Positions 25,457-34,885 of a DNA stretch of 64,000 nt are shown piece after piece. Made by a program: the position numbers and the translations under genes. The stretch lies in contig NZ_QDFZ01000021.1 in NCBI RefSeq assembly GCF_003347605.1, positions 40,824 to 104,823 on the forward strand, written 5' to 3'. The notes under the pieces are model-generated. The model was not told the origin of the DNA, made no database searches, and was given only the letters and a program-made list of their open reading frames with translations. This DNA comes from Chryseobacterium sp. KLBC 52 (GTDB taxonomy: Bacteria > Bacteroidota > Bacteroidia > Flavobacteriales > Weeksellaceae). The first letter of the stretch is position 1, and the number at the start of each line of letters is the position of its first letter.

Positions 25457-28400
25457 TTACCTATGTTTTACAAGCAGCCAGCTTGTGTATTTTATCATAA
25501 GGTTGGAGCCATATTCTGTCCAGGTGATAAAGTACCAGTAATTTGCTGTAGGAACATATCTGCCACCGATTCTCCCATCCCAGGTATATCTGTTTTCAGG
25601 AGTGCCTCTGAAGACTTCTGCCCCATACCTGTCAAAGATCCGGAATACAAGATTATCATTCTTCATTAAAGCAGAATAGTCTATTCCTTCGTTAACGCCG
25701 TCTCCATTCGGAGTAATCGTGTTGATCAGATTAATAATGGCAAATGATTTTTTAACATCCTCGCACATTTTAGAATCTCTTACAAATACATTATGAGCTC
25801 CTCTCGGTACATTGTAAAAAACATTGGAGCTCTGCCATATTACACCATCTAAGGAATATTCATAAGGAGGTGTACCCCCGCTTGCTCCAACTTTTACCGT
25901 TGTTCCATCGATTTCAATAGAGGTTATGACAGGAAGCGGCCATTCTGTAACATTTACATATTGTTTATAAACACAGCCATTGAAAGTGAGTTCTACCCAA
26001 TAACTTCCCGGTGCTACATTGGTGATGGAAGGAGTTGTTGCCCCTGTACTCCACAAATACCTTTCAAAACCAGGCCCTGCATTAAGGGTGGTAGTGGTTT
26101 TCGGGCAAATTGCCGTGTCTGTTAAAATATCTGATTTCTTAGGAATTTTAATATTTATTTTCAGAGTACCTATTTCAGGGCAAACCCCATTTTTTTCAAA
26201 ACGGATATAATAAGTCTGTGAAGTTGTAATATTAACTGGTAATGAAACTGCGTTCACATCATTCTGAGCATCTGCCAACGTTGCATGAAAAGTAAAAGTA
26301 ACATTCGGATCTAATGTAAACTGAGGAATAAACTGAGCTAAGTTGACACTTTTTATCCCGTCTAAGTCATCGTCACAAGTACTTTCTGTGACGGTTTTTG
26401 TGATCAATGTTATTTTTGCTCCGATACTGAATTGTAATGGTTTGATTACAGAAGCACATCCGTCCGGGGAATCTACCCGGATATAAATGGTTGTAGTTGC
26501 TGTATAGCTCCAGTTGTTTGGGAGCGTATTGTTATTTCCTGCATTGGCGTCTGCGAGATTGGCATAATATCTTACATTAGGAAAGTAATTTGGATTATTA
26601 AGTACAATCGGGGTTATATTGGAAAGCACAACAGTCACTGTTCCATCCAGATTATCATCACAGAAGATACCATTATAATTATCCGCTACAACAGCTTTGT
26701 TAAAAAGTGATAGCGTTATCTGTGCAATATTTTTACAGCCAATATTATTATTAACAACAGCGTATATGATTGTACCATTGGGTACAGTATAGGCTGTTGT
26801 ATTGGTTATCAAGGCTGCGGCATTTTCATTCTGAGCATCCAAAAGGGTAGGGTAATACGTAATAGTAACCGGTGAGTTACTGGTAACATTTGCTGTTGTC
26901 AGGTTGAAGGTTCCCTGTCCATTGATATCACAGGCAAACAGGGTTGTATTCATTACCGAAAGAGCCTGAATATTTATAGTAACGGTAACTGTTTCACAAT
27001 CCGGGAAGTCAGGGTCATTCCCACAGAATGTATAAGTAAATGTATCTGTTCCTGATATTCCGGGAGTATTTACAGTATAAGTAATAATACCTGTAGTAGG
27101 GTTTACAACTGCTGTTCCTAATGAAGGAGCTGTTGTAATGGCTACAGTGCTTGGAGCTGGAGTCTGTGATGAACTGGTGAACGCTGGAATTATTGTTTTG
27201 GAGTTACAAACGGTATAAGAGGTATTGGTAAGTTTTGTACAGTTCAGAACTTTAAATTGTTCTGTGACCAGGGGAGCGCAACTTCCCATTGTGACTGAAC
27301 ATGTATAATATCCTGGTAGTGTAGGGGTGATTGATGATGTGGTAGCTCCCGGGACGATAGTCCCGTTTCTGTACCATTGATAAGTATCATATATTAAAGG
27401 ATCAACGGTAAGAACCATCCCGGGAATACAGCCGCCTCCGGATTGTAAAATAACAGGCTGTGTAGGAAAGCCGGCAAAAAAACCTCCGTATCCTACAGCA
27501 TCACTTCCGGCAGTGATACCAGCCATAATCGCTTTATCTGAAACTACAGTAATAGTACCTGTTACATTAGGAATGCCGTAAGTAACCCAATTCGTTGTAC
27601 CTGTCATATTGTAAGGGCCGGTTATTGCAGGTGGATTCGCTCCGTTTACTGTTATGTTAGCTCCTCTTTCCGTAATAAGATTCAGCTTTGTGGGAATATT
27701 TAGAATACCTCCGGGATTACCATTGGAATGAACAAAATTTTCATTGATAAGGCCAAGTTCATTAATTTGCTTTGGCAGATAACAGTTCAAAGCAGGAATA
27801 TAATTAAATCCTCCGGTGGCTGTTTCATTTCCTACATTGGAATCTCCTGCTAAAATTTGGTATACATAAGCATTTTGTGATGTTTTAAGATACAAGTTGT
27901 AATGTCCGTTTCCCTGAAGGATATATTTGGAATCCGGGATGACAAAGTATTTTCCGGCATTGATGGTTGCTAATGGTGGAATTTCATTATTGACAAAAAT
28001 CTGAGTATTGTCTTCAGTAGCAATAACAATAGCCCCTTCCATATGAGAACCAATAGGACCGTTACCTTTTACGAGTGCGAATTCATTTCCAAGTCTGTTG
28101 ACAGGGACTGCCTGATCCATTAAAATATCTGAGCTGGAAGGGAAGTTTCCTGCGTATTGTCCGTTAAAATTTCCATTGGTGACATTGATGGGCTTGTTTG
28201 AAGTAATTTTTGAGCCAATGAAACCATCAACATTTCCAGTGAGATTCCCTATTCCGTCAATGATGTAAGATTGTCCTTTGTTTAAAGTGAAAGTCATTGT
28301 CGGATTGGTAGCTCCAGTCATTCCGTTAGAAAACTGAACATTTGGGCTGTACCCGGTGATGGTGACAGTTGTGTTATCTTCAGTAGCCAGTATGCTGGTC

Positions 28401-28855
28401 ATAAAATTTAAAATACCATTGCTCACAGAGATAGGAGCGGACGCTGCGTAGAATTTTTGTCCTGTAGAGGGAATTCCTTTGGAAGTAATGATTTCAGCAT
28501 GGTTAAATACTGAGAATCTTAAATTGGCATAAAAAGGAAATTCTGCTTTAAGGTATAATCCTTTCGTCGTAGGAGTAAACAGATCTGTTTGCTGTGTGGT
28601 AATAATATAATTTCTTAAAACATCAAATTTCTGTGGGTTGTTCTTACTGATGACTACTGTACCAATCAAAACATTATTATTGTAAATGCTTACTGGGAAG
28701 GGAGTCGTTCTGCTGGTAGATAAATACAGTTTCTGATAAGGATTGGGAGCACCGGTTCTGTCTACCATCGGAGCAAACCAATGTTCTCTGTCCAGTTGGG
28801 CAAAAGAAGAGGTGAAAATGTAAAATATAAATAAAAAAGATAGAATTTTCTTCAT
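25457..28855 (-). CDS. Large surface protein: IgGFc-binding-like N-terminus, T9SS type B sorting domain
   Basis: An 1132-residue secreted protein. It has a signal peptide (ending 'TSSFAQ'); an N-terminal IgGFc-binding-like domain of about 450 residues with repeats of 'ATEDNTTVTITG' and 'ATEDNTQIFVN'; an Ig-like segment with the 'TDTFTYTFCGND' motif; several further beta domains; a 'GGTPPYEYSLDG' repeat; and a T9SS type B (CHU_C/gliding) domain 'ITPNGDGVNEGIDYS', 'IFDRYGAEVFRG' and 'TWDGRIGG'. It probably sits on or is released from the cell surface and mediates adhesion. It is a paralog of the next gene upstream (28974-31799). Confidence 0.88.
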   Translation of the reverse strand: MKKILSFLFIFYIFTSSFAQLDREHWFAPMVDRTGAPNPYQKLYLSTSRTTPFPVSIYNNNVLIGTVVISKNNPQKFDVLRNYIITTQQTDLFTPTTKGLYLKAEFPFYANLRFSVFNHAEIITSKGIPSTGQKFYAASAPISVSNGILNFMTSILATEDNTTVTITGYSPNVQFSNGMTGATNPTMTFTLNKGQSYIIDGIGNLTGNVDGFIGSKITSNKPINVTNGNFNGQYAGNFPSSSDILMDQAVPVNRLGNEFALVKGNGPIGSHMEGAIVIATEDNTQIFVNNEIPPLATINAGKYFVIPDSKYILQGNGHYNLYLKTSQNAYVYQILAGDSNVGNETATGGFNYIPALNCYLPKQINELGLINENFVHSNGNPGGILNIPTKLNLITERGANITVNGANPPAITGPYNMTGTTNWVTYGIPNVTGTITVVSDKAIMAGITAGSDAVGYGGFFAGFPTQPVILQSGGGCIPGMVLTVDPLIYDTYQWYRNGTIVPGATTSSITPTLPGYYTCSVTMGSCAPLVTEQFKVLNCTKLTNTSYTVCNSKTIIPAFTSSSQTPAPSTVAITTAPSLGTAVVNPTTGIITYTVNTPGISGTDTFTYTFCGNDPDFPDCETVTVTINIQALSVMNTTLFACDINGQGTFNLTTANVTSNSPVTITYYPTLLDAQNENAAALITNTTAYTVPNGTIIYAVVNNNIGCKNIAQITLSLFNKAVVADNYNGIFCDDNLDGTVTVVLSNITPIVLNNPNYFPNVRYYANLADANAGNNNTLPNNWSYTATTTIYIRVDSPDGCASVIKPLQFSIGAKITLITKTVTESTCDDDLDGIKSVNLAQFIPQFTLDPNVTFTFHATLADAQNDVNAVSLPVNITTSQTYYIRFEKNGVCPEIGTLKINIKIPKKSDILTDTAICPKTTTTLNAGPGFERYLWSTGATTPSITNVAPGSYWVELTFNGCVYKQYVNVTEWPLPVITSIEIDGTTVKVGASGGTPPYEYSLDGVIWQSSNVFYNVPRGAHNVFVRDSKMCEDVKKSFAIINLINTITPNGDGVNEGIDYSALMKNDNLVFRIFDRYGAEVFRGTPENRYTWDGRIGGRYVPTANYWYFITWTEYGSNLMIKYTSWLLVKHR

Positions 28856-28874
28856 TCAGTATTAGTATTTATCA

Positions 28875-28882
28875 CAAATTTA
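28875..28882 (-). promoter_or_regulatory. Promoter -7 element of the 1132-residue T9SS gene
   Basis: TAAATTTG on the minus strand, 19 nt upstream of the ATG. Confidence 0.55.
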
Positions 28883-28914
28883 ATAATAAAAAGTATTGAA
28901 TGCTTGAAAATATA

Positions 28915-28951
28915 ATAAAAATAAGCCATGATTGTACAATCATGGCTTATT
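28915..28951 (-). terminator. Terminator of the 941-residue T9SS gene
   Basis: Perfect palindrome: AATAAGCCATGATTGT and its reverse complement, followed on the minus strand by TTTTTATTATAT. It lies between the two paralogous surface-protein genes. Confidence 0.9.
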
Positions 28952-28973
28952 AAATATAGTTTTAAACTAATTA

Positions 28974-31799
28974 TTACTCTCTGTTTTTAACAAGAATCCA
29001 ACCTGTATATTTTATTGGAGTCTTTTCTTTGTTGGATTCATTCCAGCTGATATGATACCAGTATGTTCCTGTTCCCAGTTTTTTATCAAAGTGTTTTCCG
29101 TCCCATCTGTAATTGTTGAATTTGTTTCCGGTGAACACCATGTTTCCATATCTGTCATACACAACAAAGCTCAGATTTTCTTTATAAGCCAGTTCACTGT
29201 AATCTATATAATCATTTACATTATCTCCATTAGGTGTAATGGCATTTAATAGATTAGGAATGGTAACTTCCACAGCAATCGGAGTACAGTTATAGGCATC
29301 TTTTACATAGAAAGTGTGCTGTCCTCTTGTTAACCCTGTGAAGGTACTTGAATCCTGCCAGTTAGCAGTTCCATCAACAGCATATTTGTATGGAGCTTTA
29401 CCACCGCTTACAATTACAGTTGCTGTATTATTATTGATCTCAATCGTTTGAATTACCGGATCTTCAACTTTTTTTACTTTTACAGTCTGTGTGAGGAAAC
29501 ATCCGTTTTTACCAAGAATTACAGTGTACTCTCCAACACCTATATCCCTGATACCTGAAGAAGTAGCTCCAGTACTCCATTGATATGAATCATATCCAGG
29601 GCCAGCGTCCAGATTCGTTTTTGCATCCATACAGATATACTGATCTACCAGAACAGGAGACTTTTTAATTGGAAGTACGATTAACTCAATTTTCGCATTG
29701 GCCGTACAGCCCTCAGCAGTTGTTACTTTCACATATACAAATCCTCCTGTTGAAGGGAAGTTTTCTGGTGTTGTGATTTGATTGATTCCTGCAGTAAGAT
29801 CATTAAGGGTACGGTAGTATTTTTTTGTTACCGCATTATAGTCTGTAACCTTAGCTTTTGTAAGATCAAAATAAGCGTAAGGATCCACATCATACCAACA
29901 TGCCTTAATAGAAGCATCGGTTACGATGAATGGTACTACAGTAAGGTTCAGGGTTACCTGCTCACAATCTGTAAATTCTACAGAGTTTCCACAGAATTTA
30001 TAAATAATTTTATCTGGTCCTAAATATCCAGGGTTAGGGGTATAAGTAATAGTTCCGTTTGAATTGACAACAGCTGTTCCTTTGGTAGGAGGGGTTAAAA
30101 TTACTACGGTACTTGGAACCACAGTTTGAGTGGAAGAAGTAAACGTCGGGGTGATAATTTTAGTAGAGCAAGCATTAAGTGCCTGTGTTGTTTCTTTTAA
30201 ACAGGTTTGTACTTTGTAGATAGGAGTTGTCACAGGAGGACATGTTCCCATTGTTACTTTTACCGTATAATTTCCTGATTGGGTAGGCGTATATGTATAA
30301 CTGGTAGCACCCGGAATGGCAACTCCGTCACGGAACCACTGATAAGTTTCATATCCATCGTCAACTTCAAGAACAATTCCAGGAACACACTCACCTGTCT
30401 TTTTCGCAATGACAGGGATTGATGAGAATCCGGCAAAGTATCCTCCGTATCCTGCAGAACTATACCCTCCGTTGATACCTGCTGTAACAGCTTTTGTAGA
30501 GGTAATCTTAATATTTCCGGATACACTGTTGATTCCGTAGGTAACCCAGTTAGCATTTCCAGCCAACGGATAAGGCCCGGCTTCAGGCAAAAGAGGAGCG
30601 TCATTTAACATGACAGTAGCACCAGCTTCTGTTAAGATGTTTAATTTTACGACAAGATCACTTGTTGTTGTGCTGGCTCCTCCCACTCCAAGGGGCATTT
30701 CATTAATCTTCCCAATCTCATCAATTTTTCTTGGAAGAAAACAGTTTAACGGCGGGATGTAGTTGAATCCATTGGTTGCATCACTTTGCAAAACTCCGAT
30801 AAACTGGTATAAATATACATTTTTGGTAGTGGAAATGAACATGTTTGAATGTCCTGATGTCCCCTGAGCTACATAGCTGGTTTCGTTAATTCTGTACCAT
30901 TCTCCGGCAGCAAGTGTTGCAACGGAGGTACCACCACCATTTAAATATACTTCAGTATTATCTTCGGTAGCAACAATAAGACCTCCTTCCATGTTTAAGC
31001 TAGGTTGAGTAGATCTTGTTTTTACCATTGCAAAGGTATTACCAAGTCTGTCCACCGGAACAGATTGATCAAGAACAGGGTCACTTCCCGTTGTGGAAGC
31101 AGAGAAGTTGGCATTACAACTTCCATTGGTCAATGTTACTGGTTTGTCAGCAACAATTTTAGCACCAATGAAGCCTGTTTTGTTTCCAGACTGAGATCCG
31201 GATCCGGCGAGAATAAAAGATTGTCCTTTTTGTAAAGTAAAAGACTGAGTATTTCCAGTCGGGGTGCCATTAATAAAAACGACTCCGGCAGTAGGGTTCC
31301 ATGATACGGTTACATTGGTGTTGTCTTCAGTTGCAAGGACACCTGCCGTAAAATTCTGGATACTGCTGGTATTGGTATTGGGAGCGGCGGCAACGAAAAA
31401 TGTTTTTCCAATTCCTGCCTTTCCTTTACTGGTTATTACTTCCCCGTGCACACTCTGAGCGAGTCTTAAACTACAGTAAAAAGGTTTCACTGCTTTTAAA
31501 TAAAGCCCTTTATTACCTACAATGAAGGCTTCGGTAGATGTTCCTGTGGAAATAAGGTTATTGGCAACCTTATAGGTTTGCGGGTTATTTTTGCTGATTG
31601 TAACAGTGGTAAGCGCAGCATTGTTGTTGTAGATAGTTACATCAAAAGGAGTGTCTGAATCAGTAGAAAGGTATATCATATTGTTATACCCTCCAACACT
31701 GTCATAATAGGGAGCAATCCAATGCTCGGTATCCCTTTGCGCAAAGAGTGTATTAATTGTCAAAAAAATTAATACTAAACTGAGTAGAAATCTTTTCAT
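28974..31799 (-). CDS. Large surface protein: IgGFc-binding-like N-terminus, T9SS type B sorting domain (paralog)
   Basis: A 941-residue secreted protein with the same order of parts as its neighbour at 25457-28855 but shorter in the middle: signal peptide (ending 'NTLFAQ'), IgGFc-binding-like domain ('ATEDNTNVTVSW', 'ATEDNTEVYLNGG'), Ig-like segment with 'PDKIIYKFCGNS', 'GGKAPYKYAVDG', and T9SS type B domain ('AITPNGDNVNDYIDYS', 'VYDRYGNMVFTG', 'WDGKHFDKK'). It likely arose by tandem duplication. Each gene has its own promoter and terminator, so they are regulated separately. Confidence 0.88.
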   Translation of the reverse strand: MKRFLLSLVLIFLTINTLFAQRDTEHWIAPYYDSVGGYNNMIYLSTDSDTPFDVTIYNNNAALTTVTISKNNPQTYKVANNLISTGTSTEAFIVGNKGLYLKAVKPFYCSLRLAQSVHGEVITSKGKAGIGKTFFVAAAPNTNTSSIQNFTAGVLATEDNTNVTVSWNPTAGVVFINGTPTGNTQSFTLQKGQSFILAGSGSQSGNKTGFIGAKIVADKPVTLTNGSCNANFSASTTGSDPVLDQSVPVDRLGNTFAMVKTRSTQPSLNMEGGLIVATEDNTEVYLNGGGTSVATLAAGEWYRINETSYVAQGTSGHSNMFISTTKNVYLYQFIGVLQSDATNGFNYIPPLNCFLPRKIDEIGKINEMPLGVGGASTTTSDLVVKLNILTEAGATVMLNDAPLLPEAGPYPLAGNANWVTYGINSVSGNIKITSTKAVTAGINGGYSSAGYGGYFAGFSSIPVIAKKTGECVPGIVLEVDDGYETYQWFRDGVAIPGATSYTYTPTQSGNYTVKVTMGTCPPVTTPIYKVQTCLKETTQALNACSTKIITPTFTSSTQTVVPSTVVILTPPTKGTAVVNSNGTITYTPNPGYLGPDKIIYKFCGNSVEFTDCEQVTLNLTVVPFIVTDASIKACWYDVDPYAYFDLTKAKVTDYNAVTKKYYRTLNDLTAGINQITTPENFPSTGGFVYVKVTTAEGCTANAKIELIVLPIKKSPVLVDQYICMDAKTNLDAGPGYDSYQWSTGATSSGIRDIGVGEYTVILGKNGCFLTQTVKVKKVEDPVIQTIEINNNTATVIVSGGKAPYKYAVDGTANWQDSSTFTGLTRGQHTFYVKDAYNCTPIAVEVTIPNLLNAITPNGDNVNDYIDYSELAYKENLSFVVYDRYGNMVFTGNKFNNYRWDGKHFDKKLGTGTYWYHISWNESNKEKTPIKYTGWILVKNRE

Positions 31800-31821
31800 G
31801 AGTATGGAATTAGGATTTCTA

Positions 31822-31829
31822 CAAAAATA
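31822..31829 (-). promoter_or_regulatory. Promoter -7 element of the 941-residue T9SS gene
   Basis: TATTTTTG on the minus strand, 22 nt upstream of the ATG. Confidence 0.55.
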
Positions 31830-32025
31830 AAATAAAAAATGAAATACTTTTAATAAAATTTAAATAAATGTTAAAAAAAACGCTCCTATTTTTAATTAAA
31901 AGCCCTCTTGGATATGAAACTGGTAATTAGTTGTTGGGATTAATCTTTCTGATTATCAATAAATAGTTCTTTAACAGGTGAATTTTTCTGATAGGAGATC
32001 GTATCGGCGAATAAGAATCCTGTTA

Positions 32026-32056
32026 ATAAAAAATCCCGGTGAAATTCACCGGGATT
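32026..32056 (-). terminator. Terminator of tsf
   Basis: On the minus strand AATCCCGGTGAA pairs with TTCACCGGGATT, followed by TTTTTTATTAAC. It lies 23 nt past the tsf stop. Confidence 0.9.
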
Positions 32057-32079
32057 CAATATTTTTTGAAAAAGTCCGC

Positions 32080-32904
32080 TTATAGGCTTACTCTTACAAA
32101 TCCTGTTACTTTTAGGTCTGCATTTACAGATTTTACGTAATCAGCAACTGAGATACTTCCGTCTTTAATGAAATCCTGGTGTACCAAAGTGTTGTCTTTG
32201 TAGAATCTCTGCATTTTACCTTTAAGGATGTTGTCGATAATGTTTGCAGGTTTACCTTCTTCAGTAAGTTTGTGTCTTTCGATCTCTAACTCTCTGTCGA
32301 TAGTTTCCTGAGAAACTGCAGTTTCGTCAAGAGCAATTGGGTTCATTGCAGCAACCTGCATAGAAACAGCTTTAGCAGCTTCCTCAGCTCCGTCTACTTT
32401 AGCAGAAAGAGAAGTGATAGCAGCAATTTTGTTTCCAGCGTGGATGTAAGCTCCTAAGAAATCTCCCTGAATTCTTTCGAAAGATCCGATTTCAATTTTC
32501 TCACCGATAACTCCTGTTTGCTCAACTAATTTCTCAGCAACAGTGATTCCGTGGAAATCTGTAGCTAAAAGCTCTTCTTTAGTAGCAGCGAAGATAGCCA
32601 TTTCAGCTAATTCGTAAGCTAGCTCAACGAATGCCTCGTTCTTAGCAACGAAGTCAGTTTCGCAATTTAAAGAAATAACAGCACCTAAAGTGTTGTCTTC
32701 GTTTACTCTTGCGATTACTGCCCCTTCAGTAGACTCTCTGTCAGCTCTGTTAGCAGCAACTTTTTGTCCTTTTTTTCTAAGGATATCTACCGCTTTTTCG
32801 AAGTCTCCTTCAGCTTCAACTAGAGCTTTCTTGCAGTCCATCATACCTGCACCTGTTTGGTTTCTTAATTTAGCTACGTCTGCAGCAACTGGTGTATAAG
32901 ACAT
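32080..32904 (-). CDS. tsf: Elongation factor Ts
   Basis: Guanine nucleotide exchange factor for EF-Tu. The 274-residue protein has the UBA-like N-terminus 'VAKLRNQTGAGMMDCKKAL', 'LRKKGQKVAANRADRES' and 'GAVISLNCETDFVAKNEAF'. It has its own TATCTTTG promoter 61 nt upstream and its own terminator. Its usual partner rpsB is on the plus strand at 20445, so the rpsB-tsf operon is broken here. Confidence 0.97.
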   Translation of the reverse strand: MSYTPVAADVAKLRNQTGAGMMDCKKALVEAEGDFEKAVDILRKKGQKVAANRADRESTEGAVIARVNEDNTLGAVISLNCETDFVAKNEAFVELAYELAEMAIFAATKEELLATDFHGITVAEKLVEQTGVIGEKIEIGSFERIQGDFLGAYIHAGNKIAAITSLSAKVDGAEEAAKAVSMQVAAMNPIALDETAVSQETIDRELEIERHKLTEEGKPANIIDNILKGKMQRFYKDNTLVHQDFIKDGSISVADYVKSVNADLKVTGFVRVSL

Positions 32905-32964
32905 AATATCTATTATTTTTTATTTAAGATTAGTATTAATTTTTAGCTTAATTTTAGAGCAGTG

Positions 32965-32972
32965 CAAAGATA
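32965..32972 (-). promoter_or_regulatory. tsf promoter -7 element
   Basis: TATCTTTG on the minus strand, 61 nt before the tsf ATG; shows that tsf is transcribed on its own. Confidence 0.65.
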
Positions 32973-33047
32973 ATGATTTTAATGATAAACTAAAAAATGA
33001 CTTTTCACGTTATTAATATATTTAATACTATTTTAAAGGTTTGATTA

Positions 33048-33818
33048 ATGAAAAAAATCTTCTTTCTTCTATTTATATGCATTTTTGCTCTTGGTTTTTC
33101 TCAAAAAAAGAAAAAAACAAAATCTAAAGCTGTTGTTGAAAAAGAAACTGTAATTATCTATACCGAGCAGGAAGCTGAGATTTCAAAAGAGGCAAGAGTG
33201 ATTGCCGGATTTTTGAAACAGAACCCTGGTCATGCTAAAACTGACTATTTCAAAAGAAAGCTGATTGATATTATTATGGCAGATAATTCGCCGGAAGCAA
33301 AACCTACGATCAAACCAATTAGTAAAGAGAAAATTGAAAATATCGTTAAAAATAATGAACTGAATAGCGGAAAAACGATTGCTGCAAATAAAAAATATAC
33401 TGCTAATGGGAAGCCTGTTTCTAATAATACAGCAGCTGCTATTGACGCTTTAAAAGAAGAAAGAAGAACTACTTTTGCGTCGGTAGGATCTGCGGGTGCA
33501 GCAAAAACCGCAGGAGCATCCAAAGCTGAACCAAGTGAAGAAAATAAAAGAAGAGCCGCCATGCTTACCCATCTTTTTAGTAATGACATCAATAAAAGTG
33601 AAGCTTATATCAATATCAAGAACAGATCAGCCTGTAATCTTATTGTGAAGATAAGTGGAAAAAAATATTATAATCTAACTGTGCCTGCAAGAGGGGAGAA
33701 TTTTATCCTGGTTGATAAAGGAGAGTATGTAATGACCACATCAGTCTGTGATGCAAAATATTCTTCTGTAAAGAAAATTACTCAGGATATTGAGATTGCC
33801 CTGAATGTTGCAGAATAG
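33048..33818 (+). CDS. DUF6759-like secreted protein (paralog D)
   Basis: A 256-residue protein with a signal peptide ('FFLLFICIFALGFSQ'), a Lys-rich stretch, the helical module 'EARVIAGFLKQNPGHAKTDY' related to the modules in paralogs B and C, a linker, and the C-terminal domain 'NRSACNLIVKISG' and 'TTSVCDAKYSSVKK' with Cys residues 37 apart, as in paralog B. It is transcribed away from tsf. Function unknown; probably periplasmic or outer-membrane facing. Confidence 0.7.
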   Translation: MKKIFFLLFICIFALGFSQKKKKTKSKAVVEKETVIIYTEQEAEISKEARVIAGFLKQNPGHAKTDYFKRKLIDIIMADNSPEAKPTIKPISKEKIENIVKNNELNSGKTIAANKKYTANGKPVSNNTAAAIDALKEERRTTFASVGSAGAAKTAGASKAEPSEENKRRAAMLTHLFSNDINKSEAYINIKNRSACNLIVKISGKKYYNLTVPARGENFILVDKGEYVMTTSVCDAKYSSVKKITQDIEIALNVAE

Positions 33819-33842
33819 AATAAGAAAGAAGTAAACTAAAGA

Positions 33843-33874
33843 AAAAAGGTTAAGAAGAAATTCTTAACCTTTTA
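33843..33874. terminator. Bidirectional terminator
   Basis: AAAAGGTTAAGAA pairs with TTCTTAACCTTTT around a 4-nt loop, with A and T runs on both flanks, between the converging paralog D and accA genes. Confidence 0.9.
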
Positions 33875-33879
33875 TTTTT

Positions 33880-34836
33880 TTATCCTTTAAACTGACCCAT
33901 TGCAATGAATTTGTCCTGTCTTTGGGTTTCAAGCTCCTGTCCTGTAAATTTGGAAAAAGCTTTGATATTTTGTAAAATTGAATTTTTTAAGTTCAAATAA
34001 GTTGTCTCCTGGTCATAATGAGCACCTCCAAGGGGTTCCTCTATGATTCCGTCAATGAACTTTTCTCTTAAAGCATCCGCCGGAGTAAGATTCAATGCAT
34101 TGGCAGCATCTTCTTTGTGATCCCAGTTTCTCCATAATATAGAAGAACAGCTTTCTGGTGCAATTACCGTATACCACGTGTTTTCCAACATATATACTTT
34201 ATTTCCGACCCCTATTCCTAATGCTCCACCACTGGCACCTTCTCCGATGATGTAAGTGAAGATAGGTGTTTTCAGCTGAACCATTTCAAAAATATTTCTT
34301 GCAATAGCTTCTCCCTGCCCTCTTTCTTCAGCTTCCAATCCAGGATAAGCTCCCGGTGTATCTACTAAAGTTACCACAGGGATATTGAATTTTTCAGCAA
34401 GCTTCATTAATCTTAAAGCTTTTCTGTATCCTTCCGGATTTGGCATTCCAAATCTTCTGTGCTGTCTTTCTTTAGTCGTTCTTCCTTTTTGAGTCCCTAT
34501 GATCATTACTTTCTGACCATCAAGGGTAATCAATCCTCCAATCATTGCCGGATCATCAGCGAAATTTCTGTCTCCATGAAGTTCTAAGAAACTGCCTTTG
34601 TCTGCCATTCCGTTGATATAGTCCAGTGTATAAGGACGATCCGGGTGACGGGACAGTTGTACTCTTTGCCAAGGTGTAAGATTTGAATAGATTTCTTTTT
34701 TCTTTTCTAGAATCTTATCCTCAATCTGGCTGCATGCTAATTTTACATCAACACCACTTTCTTCTCCTACTAAAGAACACGTCTGGTATTGGTCCATCAA
34801 TTCTTTGATAGGAAGTTCGAAACTTAAATATTCCAT
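33880..34836 (-). CDS. accA: Acetyl-CoA carboxylase carboxyltransferase subunit alpha
   Basis: With AccD it transfers CO2 from biotin on AccB to acetyl-CoA, giving malonyl-CoA for fatty acids. The 318-residue length is standard. Motifs: 'LSRHPDRPYTLDYI', 'ELHGDRNFADD', 'FGMPNPEGYRKALRLMKLAEKF' in part, 'DTPGAYPGLEAEERGQGEAI' and 'GEGASGGALGIGVG'. It has a TACATTTG promoter 23 nt upstream. The accB and accC genes lie 16-18 kb away; accD is not in the window. Confidence 0.97.
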   Translation of the reverse strand: MEYLSFELPIKELMDQYQTCSLVGEESGVDVKLACSQIEDKILEKKKEIYSNLTPWQRVQLSRHPDRPYTLDYINGMADKGSFLELHGDRNFADDPAMIGGLITLDGQKVMIIGTQKGRTTKERQHRRFGMPNPEGYRKALRLMKLAEKFNIPVVTLVDTPGAYPGLEAEERGQGEAIARNIFEMVQLKTPIFTYIIGEGASGGALGIGVGNKVYMLENTWYTVIAPESCSSILWRNWDHKEDAANALNLTPADALREKFIDGIIEEPLGGAHYDQETTYLNLKNSILQNIKAFSKFTGQELETQRQDKFIAMGQFKG

Positions 34837-34859
34837 TTCTTGAAGTAAATTAAATCTTT

Positions 34860-34867
34860 CAAATGTA
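34860..34867 (-). promoter_or_regulatory. accA promoter -7 element
   Basis: TACATTTG on the minus strand, 23 nt before the accA ATG, in the short gap after gltX. Confidence 0.55.
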
Positions 34868-34885
34868 TGAAAAATTATGGTTATT

